DNA of 43,146 nt from Actinomycetes bacterium (GTDB lineage Bacteria; Actinomycetota; Actinomycetes; Streptosporangiales; Streptosporangiaceae): NCBI GenBank assembly GCA_025964575.1, contig JAOPYO010000426.1, positions 1-43,146 of the forward strand. The letters are read 5' to 3'. Both the position numbers and the translations under genes were made by a program. The notes beneath the pieces are model-generated. The model was not told where the DNA came from. It ran no database searches and worked only from the letters and a program-made list of their open reading frames with translations. This document shows, in pieces, positions 23,901-32,269 of the stretch (its first letter is position 1; each line of letters begins with the position of its first letter).

Positions 23901-24874
23901 TCGGTGCCGCGCAGATTCTGTTTCTGCAGGGCGTCGGCGGTGTCGCGGATCTCCCGCTCACCGCTGAGGAAGACCAGAATGTCGCCGCGTCCCTCGGCAC
24001 CCAGCTCATCGACGGCGTCGCAGATCGCCTGCGTCTGATCGCGCTCCTCGACGTTCTCTTCGGTGTCATCCTCGGCGTTCTTACCGGTCTCTCGGACCAG
24101 TGGCCGGTAGCGGACCTCCACCGGGAAGGTACGGCCGGAGACCTCGACGATCGGCGCGTCGCCGAAGTGCTTGGAGAACCGCTGCGGGTCGATGGTCGCC
24201 GAAGTGATGATCACCTTGAGGTCGGGGCGTCTGGGCAGCAGTTGCCGTACGTACCCGAGAATGAAGTCGATGTTGAGGCTGCGCTCGTGCGCCTCGTCGA
24301 TGATCAGCGTGTCGTAGCGCAGCAGTTGGCGATCCTGCTGGATCTCCGCCAGCAGGATGCCGTCGGTCATCAACTTGACCAGCGTGTCGTCACCGGACTT
24401 GTCGGTGAACCGCACCTTGTAGCCGACCGCCTCGCCCAGCGGCGTGTTCAGCTCCTCGGCGATCCGGTCCGCGACCGTACGGGCCGCCAGCCGCCGCGGC
24501 TGGGTATGCCCGATCTGCCCCAGCACCCCCCGGCCGAGTTCCAGGCAGATCTTTGGTAGCTGAGTGGTCTTGCCGGAGCCGGTCTCCCCCGCGACGATCA
24601 CGACCTGGTGGTCGCGGATCGCGGCCAGGATCTCGTCCTTCTTCTGGCTGACCGGCAGAGCCTCGGGATAGGTCAGCGTGGGCGTGGCGGCACGCCGGTT
24701 CGTGACCCGCAACTCGGCGGCCTCGATGTCGGCGGCGATCTCGTCGATGACCGACCGCCTGGCCTCGGGGCCACGGACCTTGCGTACGCCGTCGAGCCTG
24801 CGGCCCAGGCGCTGCTGATCGCGCAGCATCAGCTCGGGCAGGCGAGCCTGCAGGTCAGCGAAAGGAGATCTCAT
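20939..24874 (-). CDS. hrpA: ATP-dependent RNA helicase HrpA (DEAH box)
   Basis: A ~1311-residue DEAH-box helicase. The N-terminus (LQARLPELMLRDQQRLGRRL and LPVSQKKDEILAAIRDHQVV) closely follows proteobacterial HrpA, which sets the start at ATG 24874 rather than the longer frame. Motif I GETGSGKTT (96-104), motif II DEAH (193-196), SAT, and motif VI QRKGRCGR are present, followed by winged-helix/ratchet, OB-fold and a long C-terminal DUF3418 region. In E. coli HrpA acts on mRNA and on stalled ribosomes; the role in actinomycetes is presumed similar. A TATCCT hexamer nine bases before the ATG may be a -10 box giving a nearly leaderless message. A 16-base inverted repeat lies upstream. Confidence 0.95.
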   Translation of the reverse strand: MRSPFADLQARLPELMLRDQQRLGRRLDGVRKVRGPEARRSVIDEIAADIEAAELRVTNRRAATPTLTYPEALPVSQKKDEILAAIRDHQVVIVAGETGSGKTTQLPKICLELGRGVLGQIGHTQPRRLAARTVADRIAEELNTPLGEAVGYKVRFTDKSGDDTLVKLMTDGILLAEIQQDRQLLRYDTLIIDEAHERSLNIDFILGYVRQLLPRRPDLKVIITSATIDPQRFSKHFGDAPIVEVSGRTFPVEVRYRPLVRETGKNAEDDTEENVEERDQTQAICDAVDELGAEGRGDILVFLSGEREIRDTADALQKQNLRGTEVLPLYARLSVADQHKVFQQHSGRRVVLATNVAETSLTVPGIKYVIDPGTARISRYSHRTKVQRLPIEAISQASANQRKGRCGRVSEGICIRLYSEEDFLARPEFTDPEILRTNLASVILQMTAAGLGDVAAFPFIDPPDRRNIKDGVDLLHELGALDHAEKEARPAEAGPRPAAGTGMRLTSLGRKLSQLPVDPRLARMVLEADRNGCAREVMVIVAALSIQDPRERPVEKQQAADEKHARFRDPGSDFLTYLNLWQYLREQQQELSSGQFRRQCKAEFLNYLRIREWQDIDSQLRQVARTLGITLNSTPADPQKIHTSLLVGLLSHIGLMEPDKKREYAGARGTRFAIFPGSVLFKKPPRWVMSAELVETSRLWGRINARIEPEWVEPLAQHLVKRSYSEPHWEKNQGAVMALEKVTLYGVPIVASRKVNYGRIDPELSRELFIRHALVEGDWETHHEFFHENRKLLEEVEELEHRARRRDIMVDDETLFDFYDQRIAAEVVSGRHFDSWWKKTRREQPDLLGFEKSMLINDSAGDVSERDFPDLWKQGELMLKLTYQFEPGADADGVTVHIPLPVLNQVSPDGFDWQIPGLRQELMTALIRALPKHIRRNFVPAPDWAKAVLARVKPRTVPLLDAMEGELRRLTGVIVSRDSWQLDQVPDHLKITFRVVGPKNRVLAEDKDLAALKQQLKPQQRATLVRAAGDLERAGLRTWDFGTLPETVAQGKLKGYPALADEGDSTAIRMYGTEAEQRQAMWLGTRRLILLNAPSPVKQIQSRLTNQAKLALSHNPHGSVAALFDDCVACAADKLIAENGGPVWDQDAFTKLYDTVRAELHDTTAAIVSRVERILKTAHAIDLRLKSTSSPSLIPALTDIRAQLSRLIHPGFVTATGWRRLPDLVRYLTAIERRLDKLPDDPHRDRDRMLQAQQLQSTYEQLAGKVRPGEALEHIRWMLEELRVSYFAQALGTPYPVSDKRILKAMDQLTP

Positions 24875-24923
24875 TGCCTGCCAAGGATAGGCAGCCTCCA
24901 GGGCACTCTGGCAAAGCATTTTC

Positions 24924-24967
24924 CCGTGGCCACCTATGCACGACCGGCCGCGCATAGGTGGTCACGG
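24924..24967 (-). terminator. 16-base inverted repeat between the 215-residue protein gene and hrpA
   Basis: Arms 24924-24939 and 24952-24967 (CCGTGGCCACCTATGC and GCATAGGTGGTCACGG) pair with one wobble around a 12-base loop. It begins 43 bases after the minus-strand stop at 25010 and lies 50 bases before the hrpA start. It is probably the terminator of the upstream gene; a role in hrpA control is possible. No U-tract. Confidence 0.6.
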
Positions 24968-25009
24968 CACATGTCGCCGGACGGAGGCCTCTGCCGGGGC
25001 CGTGCGGGA

Positions 25010-25657
25010 TCAGTCTCCGAGCGCCGCGGCCCAGTCGATGACGGCGGCGTTGGGGTTGCCGGGCGCCACCTTGACCGGAACCTTCGACCCCGGGTAGAGC
25101 AGCGGCAGCGCCTCGGGAGGCACCGGGTTGCCGACCTGGATCTGGTAGGGCATGCCCTCCTGCGGGCTGATGGTCAGCACGAAGGCGTGCATGGGAACGC
25201 CTTCGGGGTTGGTCATGCCGAGCGGCTGGTTCTGCACGATGACCGCCTTGGCGGGGATGCCTGTGGCCAGGATGTGCGCGGCACTCGAGGTCGGGTCCCC
25301 GCTCGAGGCGAGTCTCACGGTCGGCGGCGGCGTGTTGAAGTCGAGCGCCATCCTCTGCCGGTCCTGCGGATGGACGCGTGCGGTCACCACGCTGGCACCG
25401 GGCTGGATCTGTGCCAGCCACATCTCCGGCACCCGCTGGCGCACCTGCGCCTGATAGGCGGGTACGTCGTCCAGGGTCACCTCGACGACGAAGGTGCAGA
25501 CCCGCTCGACCAGACCGCCGCCCATCTGGACCGTTGTGCCGCTCATCTGCACGTTCACGATCACGGCACGGCCCGGCTGGCCGATCTGGAGCACCTCGGT
25601 GTCGACCCCGCCCGTCATCTCACTGAAGCCCTTGCGCACCTTGTCGAAAAGTCCCAT
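25010..25657 (-). CDS. Internally duplicated protein of unknown function
   Basis: A 215-residue soluble protein with no signal peptide. A short head (MGLFDKVRKGFSEMTGG) is followed by two copies of one ~80-residue unit: residues 25-107 and 132-209. Both begin G.P..AVIV, contain a (T/A)FV(V/L) strand then a YQ.QV..(R/P)VP step, and close with PG..V...V.P......(L/I)D(F/W). The linker is Ser/Thr/Pro-rich. The pattern suggests two small beta barrels. I do not recognise a named family with a known function. The start ATG at 25657 is preceded by GATACT at six bases, consistent with a leaderless message. It lies between ohr and hrpA on the same strand. Confidence 0.8.
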   Translation of the reverse strand: MGLFDKVRKGFSEMTGGVDTEVLQIGQPGRAVIVNVQMSGTTVQMGGGLVERVCTFVVEVTLDDVPAYQAQVRQRVPEMWLAQIQPGASVVTARVHPQDRQRMALDFNTPPPTVRLASSGDPTSSAAHILATGIPAKAVIVQNQPLGMTNPEGVPMHAFVLTISPQEGMPYQIQVGNPVPPEALPLLYPGSKVPVKVAPGNPNAAVIDWAAALGD

Positions 25658-25663
25658 TCCGGC

Positions 25664-25669
25664 AGTATC
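25664..25669 (-). promoter_or_regulatory. Putative -10 box (GATACT on the minus strand) of a leaderless transcript
   Basis: On the minus strand GATACT is followed by six bases (GCCGGA) and the ATG at 25657. It matches TATACT at five of six positions, and no ribosome binding site is seen. The same GCCGGA-ATG junction follows the -10 box of the regulator at 34632. Confidence 0.35.
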
Positions 25670-25773
25670 GGGGGGCTGTTCCGTCTACTACAAGGCATTT
25701 CAGGCGACAAGGTCGCGTTGACCTGCGGCAATCGCCGACGTCAACATCCAATACCAGTCAACCGAAACCCCGC

Positions 25774-25826
25774 TCCCTCCGTGATCATGCAATCGTGCGT
25801 CGATTGATTGCATGATCACGGAGGGA
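25774..25826 (-). terminator. Perfect 21-base inverted repeat after ohr
   Basis: Arms 25774-25794 and 25806-25826 are perfect reverse complements (inner ends GCAATC and GATTGC, outer ends TCCCTCC and GGAGGGA) around an 11-base loop. It starts five bases from the ohr stop codon on the minus strand and precedes the next gene by about 115 bases. It is an obvious terminator candidate without a U-tract; its perfection and length are unusual for a simple terminator. Confidence 0.65.
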
Positions 25827-25830
25827 AGGG

Positions 25831-26244
25831 TCATTCGCGGACGAGCTCGACGGGGATGTTGCCGCGGGTGGCGTTGGAGTAGGGGCATACCTGATGGGTG
25901 GCCTCCAGCAGCGCCTCGCCGGCCTCGGCGGAGATGTGGTCGGGCAATTCGGCCCGGAGCACCACGGACAGCTCAAAACCGCCGGCCCCGTTCGGGCCGA
26001 GGCCGACTTCGGCCGTCACTGAGGCGTCCGAAATGTCAATCTTCTTCTGGCCGGCCACGAGGTTCATGGCACTGGCGAAGCAGGCGGCGTAGCCCGCGGC
26101 GAAGAGCTGCTCGGGGTTGGTGCCGGCGCCGTTCCCGCCGAGCTCCTTGGGCCGGGCCAGGGTGACCTCGAGCTTGCCGTCGGAGGACACGGCCTTACTG
26201 TCACGGCCGGAAGCGGTGGCGATCGCGGTGTACAGAGTGCTCAT
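25831..26244 (-). CDS. ohr: Organic hydroperoxide resistance protein Ohr (OsmC superfamily)
   Basis: A 137-residue thiol peroxidase. The peroxidatic cysteine is Cys55 in EQLFAAGYAACFASAM and the resolving cysteine is Cys120 in HQVCPYSNATRGN, the pair that defines Ohr rather than OsmC of other types. Arg14 and Glu45, corresponding to the active-site Arg/Glu pair, are in place. It reduces organic and fatty acid hydroperoxides in the cytoplasm using lipoylated proteins as donors. A GAGGAGCAGGT site precedes the ATG. It is divergent from a TetR-family gene, with two palindromes between them, so control is probably by that TetR protein instead of the usual MarR-type OhrR. Confidence 0.95.
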   Translation of the reverse strand: MSTLYTAIATASGRDSKAVSSDGKLEVTLARPKELGGNGAGTNPEQLFAAGYAACFASAMNLVAGQKKIDISDASVTAEVGLGPNGAGGFELSVVLRAELPDHISAEAGEALLEATHQVCPYSNATRGNIPVELVRE

Positions 26245-26261
26245 ACCTGCTCCTCAATTCT

Positions 26262-26279
26262 AGACAGACCCGTCCGTCT
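26262..26279. promoter_or_regulatory. Palindromic operator 1 between ohr and the TetR gene
   Basis: AGACAGACCCGTCCGTCT is an imperfect 18-base palindrome (AGACnGA...TCnGTCT). On the minus strand it overlaps a TAGAAT hexamer (26257-26262), a possible ohr -10 box, so a bound repressor would block ohr. Confidence 0.65.
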
Positions 26280-26294
26280 GCCATTTCCTACAAT

Positions 26295-26308
26295 AGACGG
26301 ATCTGTCT
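26295..26308. promoter_or_regulatory. Palindromic operator 2 between ohr and the TetR gene
   Basis: AGACGGATCTGTCT is a near-perfect 14-base palindrome with the same AGACnGA/TCnGTCT half-sites as the first site. It lies two bases before the TATTGT -10 box of the TetR gene, a position fit for autorepression. Confidence 0.7.
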
Positions 26309-26310
26309 GG

Positions 26311-26316
26311 TATTGT
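26311..26316 (+). promoter_or_regulatory. Putative -10 box (TATTGT) of the leaderless tetR transcript
   Basis: TATTGT followed by six bases and then ATG at 26323, with no Shine-Dalgarno sequence, fits a leaderless start. It lies directly after operator 2. Confidence 0.5.
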
Positions 26317-26322
26317 CAAAGT

Positions 26323-26895
26323 ATGATCTCCGCGACTCGCAGCCCGGCCCGGCGCCGTGTACTCGACACGGCGACGCGACTGTTCTATGCCGAGGGCATC
26401 CGCACCGTGGGCGTCGACCGGGTCATCGCCGAGGCCGGGGTGGCGAAAGCGACCATGTACCACCACTTCCCGGCCAAGGACGAGCTCGTCTGCGCCTATC
26501 TGACCGAGCAGAGCGACCTGCAGCGCACGGCCGCGCAGGGGCTCCGAGCCGGCGACGCGGCCCCACTCGACAAAGTCCTCACCGTGTTCTCCGTCCTCGG
26601 CGAGATGGGCTGCGGGCCTGGTTTCCGGGGCTGCGCCTTCCTCAACGCGGCGGCGGAGTACGCCGACGCCGACCACCCTGTACGCCTGGTCATCGCGGCG
26701 CATCGCCGCTGGTTCCGTGACCTCCTGTACGAACTGCTGACGAATGCCCGGCACCCGGACGCCGAGCGCACCGCCGACATGCTGGTGGTGCTCCGCGACG
26801 GCCTGACGGTCGGCAGTTACCTCGATGATGCCGATGCGATCCGGGACCTCATCTACGCCACGGTCACCAGGATTCTCGGCGAGGATTCCCGGTAG
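26323..26895 (+). CDS. TetR/AcrR-family transcriptional regulator
   Basis: A 190-residue repressor. The N-terminal helix-turn-helix (about 9-55) reads RRRVLDTATRLFYAEGIRTVGVDRVIAEAG followed by VAKATMYHHFPAKDEL, the typical TetR recognition segment. The C-terminal ligand domain contains three cysteines in a row of segments (GEMGCGPGFRGCAF and near the start VCAYL); Cys residues in GCGPGFRGC could sense oxidants, which would fit the neighbouring peroxidase, but this is a guess. It is divergent from ohr and shares a 78-base promoter region with two palindromes, so it likely represses ohr and itself. No ribosome binding site is visible, consistent with leaderless translation from ATG 26323. Confidence 0.93.
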   Translation: MISATRSPARRRVLDTATRLFYAEGIRTVGVDRVIAEAGVAKATMYHHFPAKDELVCAYLTEQSDLQRTAAQGLRAGDAAPLDKVLTVFSVLGEMGCGPGFRGCAFLNAAAEYADADHPVRLVIAAHRRWFRDLLYELLTNARHPDAERTADMLVVLRDGLTVGSYLDDADAIRDLIYATVTRILGEDSR

Positions 26896-26956
26896 CACCG
26901 GCCGACCCAAGAGCGGTTTCGTGTAATTCGCCAATGAATGCCCGGAATGTGTCACG

Positions 26957-26962
26957 TACCGT
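26957..26962 (+). promoter_or_regulatory. Putative -10 box (TACCGT) of a leaderless transcript
   Basis: TACCGT is followed by exactly six bases (GCCCCC) and the ATG at 26969, with no ribosome binding site. Same architecture as at 3113, 26311 and 34620. Confidence 0.45.
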
Positions 26963-26968
26963 GCCCCC

Positions 26969-28324
26969 ATGGCAGCACGCGACCCCATAGGTCTTCGTTC
27001 AGGGGGCTGGCGCGACCGGCTGACCGCTCTGATACGCCGATACAGAGTGCCGGGCGCGGCTCTCGCGTTCCTCCATGAAGGCGAGATCCACGAGTACGCC
27101 GCCGGCATGCTCAATCTGGACACCGGCGTCGAGGCGACCACCGACTCGCTGTTCCAGATCGGCTCGGTCACCAAAGTGTGGACCGCGACTCAGCTCATGC
27201 TGCTGAGAGGGCAGGGCCGGATCGCCCTCGACACCCGGGTGGCCGAGGTGCTGCCCGAGTTCAAGGTGGCCGATGCGGACGTCTCCCGCACCGTGACCAT
27301 CCGGCATCTGCTGTCGCACACCTCCGGCCTCGACGGCGACCTGCTCCTGGACACCGGCCGAGGGGACGACTGCATCGAGCGATACGTCGCCGCCTGCGCC
27401 GAACTCCCGCAGGTGGCCCCGCCCGGCACCACGCACACGTACTGCAATGCCGGATTCATCATCCTCGGCCGGGTCCTCGAACGAGTCACCGGCAAGGTCT
27501 GGGACGACGCGCTACGTGAGCAGATCATCGAGCCGCTGGGCCTTACCCATACCTGGACGCTGCCCGAGGACGTGCTGCGGTTCCGCGCCGCCACCGGCCA
27601 TCTCAGCGTCCCCGGCGCCGACCCGAGGACGACACCGGTGTGGGGCATGATGCGCTCCTTCGGGCCCACGAGTCTCATCAGCGCCTCCGCCGCCGACGTG
27701 GTGGCGTTCGGCCGGGAGCACCTGGACGGTGGCGCCTTCCACTTTCCCGTCATGCGCGAGCCCGAGATCGCGGTGCCCAACCCGTACACCTATGGCGGTC
27801 ATTGGGGCCTGGGCTGGATCCTGACCTCATGGGGCGGACACCAGGTTCTGATGCACCCGGGGAACACCCTCGGCCAGTCGGCGATGCTCTGGGTGGTGCC
27901 CGAGGTGAACGCCGTGGTGGCCCTATTGTCCAACGCGGACCATGGCCCCTCGACGGGTCTCCAGCAGGCGGTGGCCACGGAGCTGTTCGCAGAGCTATAC
28001 GGATTGCGGGTGCCGCCGCTGCTCGGACCGCCGCGGGAACCGCCACAGGTGGACGTGGACCGTTTCGCCGGGGTGTACGAGCGGACCGGCACCCAGATGG
28101 CGCTCTCCGTTCGAGACGGCGCGCTGCACCTGCGGATGACGGACTTCACGCCGTACGCGAGGCTTTCCGAACCCGTAGAGATGGATCTCGTGCCGGTCGA
28201 CGCCACCACGTTCGTCGGCCGCCGCCCGCATGAGCCGACCTGGAGCAGCTTCGTCTTCTTCGCACTCCCCGACGGCTCCCCCTGCGTGCACCACAGCGTC
28301 CGGGCCACGCCGAAGATCTCTTAG
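26969..28324 (+). CDS. Beta-lactamase-fold serine hydrolase (class C / esterase type), cytoplasmic
   Basis: A 451-residue member of the beta-lactamase (PF00144) family. The nucleophile motif is SVTK (Ser66-Lys69), the second motif is YCN (Tyr158-Asn160) and an HPGN segment stands in for the third (K/H)xG motif. After the ~350-residue catalytic domain a ~100-residue beta-rich C-terminal domain (VDRFAGVYERTGTQMALSVRDG) follows, as in several esterases and peptidases of the group. No signal peptide is seen, so the protein is probably cytoplasmic, arguing against a role in penicillin resistance and for an esterase, transesterase or D-aminopeptidase activity. It follows the TetR gene after 73 bases with its own likely promoter. 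Confidence 0.9.
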   Translation: MAARDPIGLRSGGWRDRLTALIRRYRVPGAALAFLHEGEIHEYAAGMLNLDTGVEATTDSLFQIGSVTKVWTATQLMLLRGQGRIALDTRVAEVLPEFKVADADVSRTVTIRHLLSHTSGLDGDLLLDTGRGDDCIERYVAACAELPQVAPPGTTHTYCNAGFIILGRVLERVTGKVWDDALREQIIEPLGLTHTWTLPEDVLRFRAATGHLSVPGADPRTTPVWGMMRSFGPTSLISASAADVVAFGREHLDGGAFHFPVMREPEIAVPNPYTYGGHWGLGWILTSWGGHQVLMHPGNTLGQSAMLWVVPEVNAVVALLSNADHGPSTGLQQAVATELFAELYGLRVPPLLGPPREPPQVDVDRFAGVYERTGTQMALSVRDGALHLRMTDFTPYARLSEPVEMDLVPVDATTFVGRRPHEPTWSSFVFFALPDGSPCVHHSVRATPKIS

Positions 28325-28343
28325 AGACCGCGCGGGCCCAGCC

Positions 28344-29324
28344 TCAGTCGCTATCGGTGAAGACGCGGCTGGCGAGGAAATCCGCAGGGCTCAGGGTGGT
28401 GAGTTCGGTGACGCCGACCTCGCCGCCCTCGGTCATCAGCCGGCTGGCGTGGCGCAGCCGAGCCCGCTCGATGGCGTTGCGCACCGAGCGCGCGTTAGCG
28501 AAGCGGGGCTGCTCGCGGCGCCGGTCCACGTAGTCGCGAAAGACCTGCTCGGTCTCGGGTGCCAGCTCGTACCCCTCCCGCGCCAGCATGAGGCGCCCGA
28601 TCGCCTCCAGTTCGTCTCCGGTGTAGTCGGGGAAGTCGATGTGGTGGGCGATGCGGGAGCTCATCCCTGGGTTGGAGGCGAAGAAGGAGTCCATCCGGTC
28701 CTGGTAGCCGGCCAGCACCACCACCAGGTCGTCGCGCTGGTTCTCCATCACCTGGAGCAGGATCTCGATGGCCTCCTGCCCGTAGTCGCGTTCGTTCTCC
28801 GCCCGGTAGAGGTAGTAGGCCTCGTCGATGAACAGCACGCCGCCCATCGCCCGTTTGAGGACCTCCTTGGTCTTCGGCGCGGTGTGCCCGACGTACTGGC
28901 CGACCAGGTCGTCGCGGGTGACGCTCACCAGATGGCCCTTGCGGACGTACCCCAGGCGGTGCAGCAGCTCGGCCAGCCGGACCGCGACCGTGGTCTTGCC
29001 GGTGCCGGGGCTGCCGGTGAAGCACATGTGCAGGTTCGGCCGGGCCGTCTCGATGCCGAACCGGGCCCGTATTCGGTCGACCAGCAACAGCGCGGCGATC
29101 TCCCGGATCCGGGTCTTCACCGGGGTGAGGCCGATGAGCTCGGTGTCGAGGGCGTCCAGCACCTCGTCGGCCTGCGCATCGGCCCGCTCCTTGGCCAGGT
29201 CGACGCGGTCGTCGTGATCGAGCCGGCGAGCCGGCTCCCCGGCGACCTCGGGTAGAGGGCCTCCCGCCGGGGAGCCGTTCGACCCGGCCGTCGGCACGGC
29301 CGGCCGCATGTCGAACCCGGTCAC
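28344..29324 (-). CDS. cbbX: CbbX, AAA+ red-type RuBisCO activase
   Basis: A 326-residue AAA+ ATPase. A variable Pro/Gly-rich head (1-50) precedes the CbbX core: [22 protein letters not shown], Walker [10 protein letters not shown] (104-112), the pore-loop region [21 protein letters not shown], Walker [14 protein letters not shown], sensor region [12 protein letters not shown] and arginine-finger segment [20 protein letters not shown] 29324 has GAGGA six bases upstream; an ATG at 29309 is the alternative. CbbX forms hexamers, is stimulated by RuBP, and pulls on the C-terminus of the red-type large subunit to release inhibitory sugar phosphates. It is the last gene of cbbL-cbbS-cbbX, 16 bases after cbbS. 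Confidence 0.96.
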   Translation of the reverse strand: MTGFDMRPAVPTAGSNGSPAGGPLPEVAGEPARRLDHDDRVDLAKERADAQADEVLDALDTELIGLTPVKTRIREIAALLLVDRIRARFGIETARPNLHMCFTGSPGTGKTTVAVRLAELLHRLGYVRKGHLVSVTRDDLVGQYVGHTAPKTKEVLKRAMGGVLFIDEAYYLYRAENERDYGQEAIEILLQVMENQRDDLVVVLAGYQDRMDSFFASNPGMSSRIAHHIDFPDYTGDELEAIGRLMLAREGYELAPETEQVFRDYVDRRREQPRFANARSVRNAIERARLRHASRLMTEGGEVGVTELTTLSPADFLASRVFTDSD

Positions 29325-29340
29325 CGGGTCCTCGAAGCTC

Positions 29341-29763
29341 TCATGTGGTGTACCTCGCGCCCTCGGGGCGGTCCAGGGCGTACGGGTGGATCCGGTAGCG
29401 GACCTGGCGATCGCCGACCTCCTCGCGGTCCAGCCGGAATCCCGGCTCTTCGGCGGGCCGCTGCACGATGAACGACAAGGCCGTCGTCTGCCGGCCGTAG
29501 TCCGCGTCGTACGCGGTCACCCGGATGTAGTGATGGGGGTAGGCGCGGCGGCACTCGTTGAGCTCGTACAGCGCCGCGGCCGGGTCGGTCAGGTCGAACA
29601 TCGGCAGGCCCCACATCTCCCAGTAGGAGTTTCGAGGGTGCGGGTCGTCGGTGAACTCCACCGAGCACGGCCAGCCGTTGCCGATCGCGTAGGCGATCTG
29701 CGCACTGATCTCCTCGTCGGTGAAGTCCGGGAGGAAGGAGAAAGTGCCTTGAGTTACTCGCAT
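29341..29763 (-). CDS. cbbS: RuBisCO small subunit, red type
   Basis: A 140-residue small subunit. The N-terminus ([31 protein letters not shown]) and [25 protein letters not shown] are characteristic of form I red-type subunits, as is the extended C-terminal part that forms a beta hairpin in the central solvent channel ([18 protein letters not shown]...). The short alpha-A/beta-B loop also fits the red type. ATG 29763 has GGGGAG just upstream. It lies nine bases after cbbL, so the two are co-translated for the L8S8 enzyme in the cytoplasm. Confidence 0.96.
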   Translation of the reverse strand: MRVTQGTFSFLPDFTDEEISAQIAYAIGNGWPCSVEFTDDPHPRNSYWEMWGLPMFDLTDPAAALYELNECRRAYPHHYIRVTAYDADYGRQTTALSFIVQRPAEEPGFRLDREEVGDRQVRYRIHPYALDRPEGARYTT

Positions 29764-29772
29764 GTCTCCCCT

Positions 29773-31339
<1,567 letters not shown>

Positions 31340-31363
31340 CAATCTCTGTGATCACGGGATCGC

Positions 31364-32269
31364 GTGAACAGCGTGAACACGGAAGGGACGAGGGCGGTTT
31401 TGAGCGAGGCGCGGTTGCGGACGTTCGTGGCACTGGCGGACGCCGGGTCGGTGCGGGCGGCGGCCGAACGTCTCTACGTCACCGAATCGGCGGTCTCCGC
31501 GGCGGTGACCGCGCTGGCCCGCGAGCTCGGGGTCGCGCTGGTGGAGCGGGCCGGCCGGGGGGTGCGCCTCACTCCGGCCGGAACGGTGTACGCCGGGTAC
31601 GCCCGGCAAGTGCTCGGACTGCTGGAGCAGGGCAGGGCTGCGGCCCGCGGCGAGGACGATCCGGGCCGCGGGCGGCTACGACTGGCCGCCGTCACCACTG
31701 CGGCCGACCAGGTTCTGCCGAAGCTGCTGGCGACCTTTCGAGCCCGCTGGCCGAAGGTGGATCTGGCGCTGGAGGTCGGTTCCAGCCGCCGGATCTGGGC
31801 GCGGCTGGCGGAGCACGAGGCGGATCTCGTGCTCGGTGGCCGGCCACCGGCGGGGGTAGCGGCGACCGTGCTCGCGACCCGGGCCAACGATCTGGTCGTG
31901 GTCGCCGCGCCGGAGCTGGCGTTCGACCTGCACACGACGCCCTGGGTGCTGCGCGAACCCGGATCCGGTACCCGTGCCACGGCGGAGGCCTATCTGGCCG
32001 AGCACGACGCCGCACCCCCGACGCTGGTGCTGGGCTCCAACGGCGCGGTGATCGCCGGAGCCGCCGCCGGACTGGGTGCCGCTCTGGTGTCCCGCGTCGC
32101 CGTTGGCGCCGAGCTCGCCACGGGCCGGCTCGTGGTGATCGAGGCCCCCGGCACTCCGATGCAGAGGCCGTGGCACGCTGTCGCCGGCGCGGCCCCGACC
32201 GCCACCACCCGGCTCTTCGTCGAGCATCTGCTCGGCGCCCCCGGCTGGCGACCTAGGATTTCGCCATGA
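31364..32269 (+). CDS. cbbR: LysR-family regulator CbbR
   Basis: A ~301-residue LysR-type regulator. The N-terminal winged helix (about 14-72) reads LSEARLRTFVALADAGSVRAAAERLYVTESAVSAAVTALARELG; the rest is the two-lobed effector domain (RLRLAAVTTAADQVLPKLLATF). Divergent orientation from cbbLSX identifies it as CbbR, which in other bacteria activates cbb transcription in response to RuBP, NADPH or similar metabolites. The start is uncertain: GTG 31364 is given, but TTG 31400 has a GAGGG site and would begin at the conserved LSEARLRTF. The stop overlaps the following reductase-like gene by ATGA. Confidence 0.92.
   Translation: MNSVNTEGTRAVLSEARLRTFVALADAGSVRAAAERLYVTESAVSAAVTALARELGVALVERAGRGVRLTPAGTVYAGYARQVLGLLEQGRAAARGEDDPGRGRLRLAAVTTAADQVLPKLLATFRARWPKVDLALEVGSSRRIWARLAEHEADLVLGGRPPAGVAATVLATRANDLVVVAAPELAFDLHTTPWVLREPGSGTRATAEAYLAEHDAAPPTLVLGSNGAVIAGAAAGLGAALVSRVAVGAELATGRLVVIEAPGTPMQRPWHAVAGAAPTATTRLFVEHLLGAPGWRPRISP

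Noticed and set aside
22691..24559. A 622-codon open frame on the plus strand opposite hrpA.
   Set aside because: Antisense shadow of a conserved helicase; Leu/Val/Asp/Arg-rich with no domain.
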